Below, piece by piece: positions 6,944-8,925 of a DNA stretch of 8,925 nt (its first letter is position 1; each line of letters begins with the position of its first letter). A program made the translations under genes and the position numbers. Where the stretch lies: contig PXSC01000143.1 of NCBI GenBank assembly GCA_003023535.1, forward strand, positions 1 to 8,925, read 5' to 3'. Under the pieces are notes generated by a model. That model was not told the DNA's origin and did not search any database. It was given only the letters and a program-made list of their open reading frames with translations. This DNA is from Halobacteriales archaeon QS_9_70_65 (lineage in GTDB: Archaea > Halobacteriota > Halobacteria > Halobacteriales > Haloarculaceae).

Positions 6944-7498
6944 ATGGCGACCGCGCTGTTCGTCGTGAGCGAGCACGGCTACTGGGGCGAGGAGTGTATC
7001 GAGCCGCTGACGACGCTGGAGTCGGCCGGCGTCGACGTGACGGTCGCGACCCCGACGGGGTCGCCGCCGGTCGTCGACGAGCGGTCGGTCGACCCCGAGG
7101 AGGTCGGCGAGGAGCTGGCCGCCGAGGTCCAGGAGGTCGACGACACGCACCCGGAACTGAACGACCCGGTACCCGTCGCCGAGGTCACGCCCGGCGAGCA
7201 CGATGCCGTCGTCCTGCCCGGCGGCCACGGCACGGAGTGGGACGTCAACCAGGACCGCCACGTCCGGCAGCTACTTCTCGACGCCGTCGCCGGCGACGAC
7301 GGCGTCGCGCTCGTCGTCTGTCACGCCGTCGGAGTCCTGGGGTTCACCCGCGAGGCCGACGGCTCGTTCCTCGTCGACGGCCGGTCGGTGACCGGCTTCC
7401 CCAACGACTGGGAGGAGGGTATCGTCGACGCCGACGACCGGATGCCGGACGGCCGGAAGCTCCCCTACTGGGTCGAAGACGAGGTGACGGCCGCCGGC
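6944..7498 (+). pseudogene. DJ-1/PfpI (Hsp31-like) family protein, 3' end lost
   Basis: The ATG at 6944 opens a class I glutamine-amidotransferase-like protein. The N-terminal strand ALFVVSEHGYWGEECIEPL is followed by VLPGGHGTEWD and the nucleophile elbow LVVCHAVG with Cys126-His127. Then come VTGFPNDWEE and LPYWVEDEVTAAG (to about residue 185, nt 7498). The family includes deglycase/glyoxalase-III-like stress proteins and peptidase-like members; activity here is unknown. After about 7498 the frame leaves the family and becomes the antisense of the neighbouring zinc-ribbon gene. It then stays open through the right repeat element and the next gene to the window end without a stop. The family's last ~40 residues are missing (estimated from memory). 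A deletion joining the 3' ends of two convergent genes explains this best. The catalytic Cys is retained. A TATA-like box lies 27 nt upstream. Confidence 0.75.
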
Positions 7499-7816
7499 CC
7501 GGAAGTCGAAGCTGACGTCCTCGGCGGGGACCGCCGGCTGGACCTCGCTGCCCTTCTCGAACCGGACGAAGCTGAGGTAGTAGGGCTTGCCGCAGCCGTC
7601 GCCGTCGGTCTCGGCGGCGCCGCAGACGATGACGACGCCGTCGGCGTCGGCGTATGGATCGCCGTCGCCGTCGCCGTCGCCGGCCGCCTCGTGGGCGTCG
7701 GCGTACTCCCAGCCGTCCAGCGGGTCCGGCGTGACGCACTTGTCTTCGAGGTACGCCCCCCGCCGGAGCTCGGCGACGGCGCCGCAGCGCGGGCAGTGAT
7801 AGGAAACGGTGACCAT
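7271..7816 (-). CDS. Zinc-ribbon protein, probable chimeric C-terminus
   Basis: Function unknown. The start ATG (7816-7814) gives MVTVSYHCPRCG. The pairs Cys8/Cys11 and Cys65/Cys75 (VCG...GCG) look like a four-cysteine zinc ribbon, and Cys27 is extra. Between them lies an acidic linker with a GDGDGDGD run, encoded by a GCCGTC hexamer repeat on the + strand (7661-7680). The segment KPYYLSFVRFEKG follows, up to about residue 92. As assembled, the frame then enters antisense sequence of the DJ-1 gene near 7500 and ends at a stop at 7271. The last ~75 residues are therefore probably not native. A GTG at 7870 could extend the frame by 18 residues, but the ATG is preferred because CTATT lies about 27 nt upstream and the CPRCG start is typical. 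It is convergent with the DJ-1 gene and overlaps it. Confidence 0.65.
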   Translation of the reverse strand: MVTVSYHCPRCGAVAELRRGAYLEDKCVTPDPLDGWEYADAHEAAGDGDGDGDPYADADGVVIVCGAAETDGDGCGKPYYLSFVRFEKGSEVQPAVPAEDVSFDFRAGGRHLVFDPVGELPAVRHPVVGVDDTLLPVVGEAGHRPAVDEERAVGLAGEPQDSDGVTDDERDAVVAGDGVEK

Positions 7817-7838
7817 ACCGACGGTAGGGTCCGGACCG

Positions 7839-7844
7839 CAATAG
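7839..7844 (-). promoter_or_regulatory. Weak TATA-like box of the zinc-ribbon gene
   Basis: On the minus strand CCTATT lies about 25-27 nt upstream of the ATG at 7816, consistent with the leaderless pattern of its neighbours. The match is poor, so this call is tentative. Confidence 0.3.
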
Positions 7845-7870
7845 GGGCGTCGAATCGGCATGTTTATCAC

Positions 7871-8202
7871 GCGAGAGCCGGCCGGTCAACCGATATCGAG
7901 CGGGACCTCGGACGGGGCCGACCGCTCGCCGGGGGAGGCGACGCAAGCAGAGAGGGACCAAAGGTCCCTCTTGAAGTCGGCGCTGCGCGCCGACGACAGC
8001 GAGGGAGCCGTCGGCTCCCTCGGCCCGCTCGCGCGGCACTGCCGCGCGAGGACACCGCAGCGACGCGAGGAGCGTCGTTCGGAAGACCTCCGGTCTTCCG
8101 TGATCACGAAAATCTTCGATTTTCGGATTACAGCGAGCGTACACCGGCGAGCGGGAGGGGGCGTTCGGACACGCCACCGTCACCGCCGAAGCACGCTACT
8201 TC
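7871..8202 (-). repeat. Hairpin-rich repeat element, right copy (inverted relative to 6612-6833)
   Basis: Its ends match the left element: outer end 8202-8150 (94% over 53 bp) and inner end 7927-7871 (81% over 57 bp). Similarity may extend weakly beyond the inner end into an AAACAT/GCCG stretch near 7860. The interior (7928-8149) is about twice as long as the left interior and consists largely of consecutive perfect stem-loops. It lies between the 5' ends of the zinc-ribbon gene (-) and the eIF2B-like gene (+). No coding function is supported: all three differences between the two outer ends would change the amino acid in the one shared open frame. Confidence 0.75.
7951..8125. repeat. Array of seven perfect stem-loops
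   Basis: Stem-loops occur in succession. 7951-7971 has a 9-bp stem and loop AAA. 7976-7994 has 8 bp and loop TGC. 8000-8022 has 10 bp and loop GTC. 8028-8050 has 10 bp and loop ACT. 8061-8077 has 6 bp and a 5-nt loop. 8080-8100 has 9 bp and loop TCC. 8107-8125 has 8 bp and loop TTC. Every stem is perfectly paired, yet no two stems share a sequence, and one is AT-rich (CGAAAATC). Spacers are 4-10 bp, or shorter. The array forms the variable interior of the right repeat element. Confidence 0.85.
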
Positions 8203-8244
8203 ATCCTCCTCGCTGAGCACTACTGTCGGAGCCGCCCGAAGGGG

Positions 8245-8249
8245 TTATG
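8245..8249 (+). promoter_or_regulatory. TATA-like box of the eIF2B-like gene
   Basis: TTATG in GGGGTTATGC is centred 27 nt before the ATG at 8274, giving a leaderless start. It lies 43 bp beyond the outer end of the right repeat element. Confidence 0.45.
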
Positions 8250-8273
8250 CCGCCGCCGGCCGACGGTGCGGGC

Positions 8274-8925
8274 ATGATAGACGAGGCGGTCGCGGAGATC
8301 GAGGCGATGCAGACGCACTCGTCGTCGGCGGTCGCGGTGACGGCCGCCGAGGCCCTCCGGGAACTGCTGAGCCGGGAGTACGCCACCGTCGAGGAGTACC
8401 GCCGGGCGCTGGAGCGGAACAGCGACGCGCTCCGGCGGGCGAACGCCTCCCACGCCTCGCTGTTCACCACCCAACGGGAGATCGTCGACCGGGTGACCGC
8501 CGGCGACCACGACTCCGTGGCGGCGGCGAAGGCGGCGACGGCCGACGCCGTCGACGCCGTCGTCGAGGAGGTCGAGCGGGCCAAACACGAGGCCGCACGG
8601 GAGGCCGTCGATCTGCTGGAGGACGGCGCGACGGTGCTGACCCACGACTTCTCGACGACGGTGATGGAGGCCGTCGAGCTGGCCGCCCGGGCCGGCCACC
8701 ACCTGGAGGTGTACGTCACCGAGGCCCGGCCGCGACACATCGGCCGGAAGGCCGCCCGGACGCTTTCGGCGATCGACCGCGTCGAGCCGACGCTGATCAC
8801 CGACGGCGCCGCGGGCCACTACCTCGACGACTGCGACCGCGTCGTCGTCGGGATGGACTGCATCGTCGACGACGTCCTCTACAACCGCGTGGGCACCTTC
8901 CCCATCGCCGCCACGGCCGCCGAAC
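8274..8925 (+). CDS. eIF2B alpha/beta/delta-type protein (ribose-1,5-bisphosphate isomerase-like), 3' end outside the window
   Basis: 217 residues are visible from ATG 8274 to the window end; family members are usually about 280-330. An N-terminal helical domain begins MIDEAVAEIEAMQTHSSSAV. It is followed by the NagB/RpiA/CoA-transferase-like Rossmann domain, with GATVLTHDFSTTVMEAV (strand and loop), VYVTEARPRHIGR (substrate-loop region), ITDGAAGHYL, and VVVGMDCIVDDVLYNRVGTFPIA. Archaeal members are often annotated as translation initiation factor eIF-2B subunits. Some are ribose-1,5-bisphosphate isomerases of the AMP/pentose-bisphosphate pathway, and the retained Cys and Asp in GMDCIVDD are compatible with that enzyme. 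The fragment alone does not decide between the two. The frame is intact, unlike several neighbours. The start is supported by the MIDEAV N-terminus and a TATA-like box 27 nt upstream. Confidence 0.88.
   Translation, partial: MIDEAVAEIEAMQTHSSSAVAVTAAEALRELLSREYATVEEYRRALERNSDALRRANASHASLFTTQREIVDRVTAGDHDSVAAAKAATADAVDAVVEEVERAKHEAAREAVDLLEDGATVLTHDFSTTVMEAVELAARAGHHLEVYVTEARPRHIGRKAARTLSAIDRVEPTLITDGAAGHYLDDCDRVVVGMDCIVDDVLYNRVGTFPIAATAAE

Noticed and set aside
7661..7680. GCCGTC hexamer microsatellite as a functional repeat
   Set aside because: It encodes the acidic Gly-Asp linker of the zinc-ribbon protein, a common low-complexity linker in haloarchaea.
7951..8125. CRISPR array or intrinsic terminator cluster
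   Set aside because: The hairpins have no common repeat sequence or regular spacer length, and no T-tracts follow the stems.
7344..8183. A long minus-strand open frame starting inside the right repeat element, and a similar start at 6631 (+)
   Set aside because: Both begin with the same repeat-derived sequence and continue into Arg-rich nonsense overlapping better-supported genes.
6612..8202. Composite transposon or IS with terminal inverted repeats
   Set aside because: No transposase is present, the enclosed genes look like ordinary chromosomal genes with their own promoters, and no flanking target duplication is visible (TTAGTGG before the left copy and the bases after the right copy do not match convincingly).
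6944..8925. A single stopless frame of about 660 codons as one giant protein
   Set aside because: Only the first ~185 residues resemble a family; the rest is antisense of another gene, hairpin repeats, and the wrong frame of the eIF2B-like gene.

Overview
The window is about 70% G+C by eye and encodes acidic, Asp/Glu-rich proteins. Several genes have a TATA-like box centred about 27 nt upstream of the start codon, which is the leaderless-transcript pattern of haloarchaea. The content also fits Halobacteria: a MoeA fused to a PBP-like domain, one-line CPxCG zinc proteins, an eIF2B-type protein, a short Hsp20 and an ABC1/UbiB kinase. I therefore read it as a haloarchaeal chromosome segment (inference; no species is claimed).

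Layout. 1-540 (+): 3' part of a HAD-superfamily phosphatase. 541-982: no gene, but two diverged 89-bp direct copies of a promoter-like module 145 bp apart. 983-1189 (-): 68-residue CPxCG protein. 1370-4458 (-): an operon of moeA followed by a moeA/PBP-like fusion gene, with overlapping stop and start codons. 4641-4988 (+): small Hsp20. 5000-6579 (+): ABC1/UbiB-type kinase, probably co-transcribed with hsp20. 6944-about 7498 (+): DJ-1/PfpI-family gene without a proper 3' end. 7271-7816 (-): zinc-ribbon protein whose 3' end runs into the DJ-1 gene. 8274-8925 (+): 5' part of an eIF2B/ribose-1,5-bisphosphate isomerase-like gene. The DJ-1/zinc-ribbon pair is bracketed by two inverted copies (6612-6833 and 7871-8202) of a hairpin-rich repeat with conserved ends and a variable interior.

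The most unusual aspects are these. First, three coding sequences (the moeA fusion, the kinase, and the DJ-1/zinc-ribbon pair) each carry an apparent internal or terminal deletion that breaks the frame or fuses genes. The first two breakpoints share the same 9-mer, CGCCCGCTG, which also occurs at the end of the left hairpin element. This could be real deletion or an assembly artefact, and reads would decide. Second, the paired hairpin elements hold a run of seven perfect stem-loops in the right copy, six of them with three-base loops and all with different stems. Third, there is the tandem promoter-like module at 622-855.

Molybdenum cofactor maturation (the moeA pair) is the only clear pathway. 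The other genes point to protein quality control or stress (Hsp20, DJ-1), quinone/membrane-associated kinase function (ABC1) and nucleotide/translation-related metabolism (eIF2B-like).
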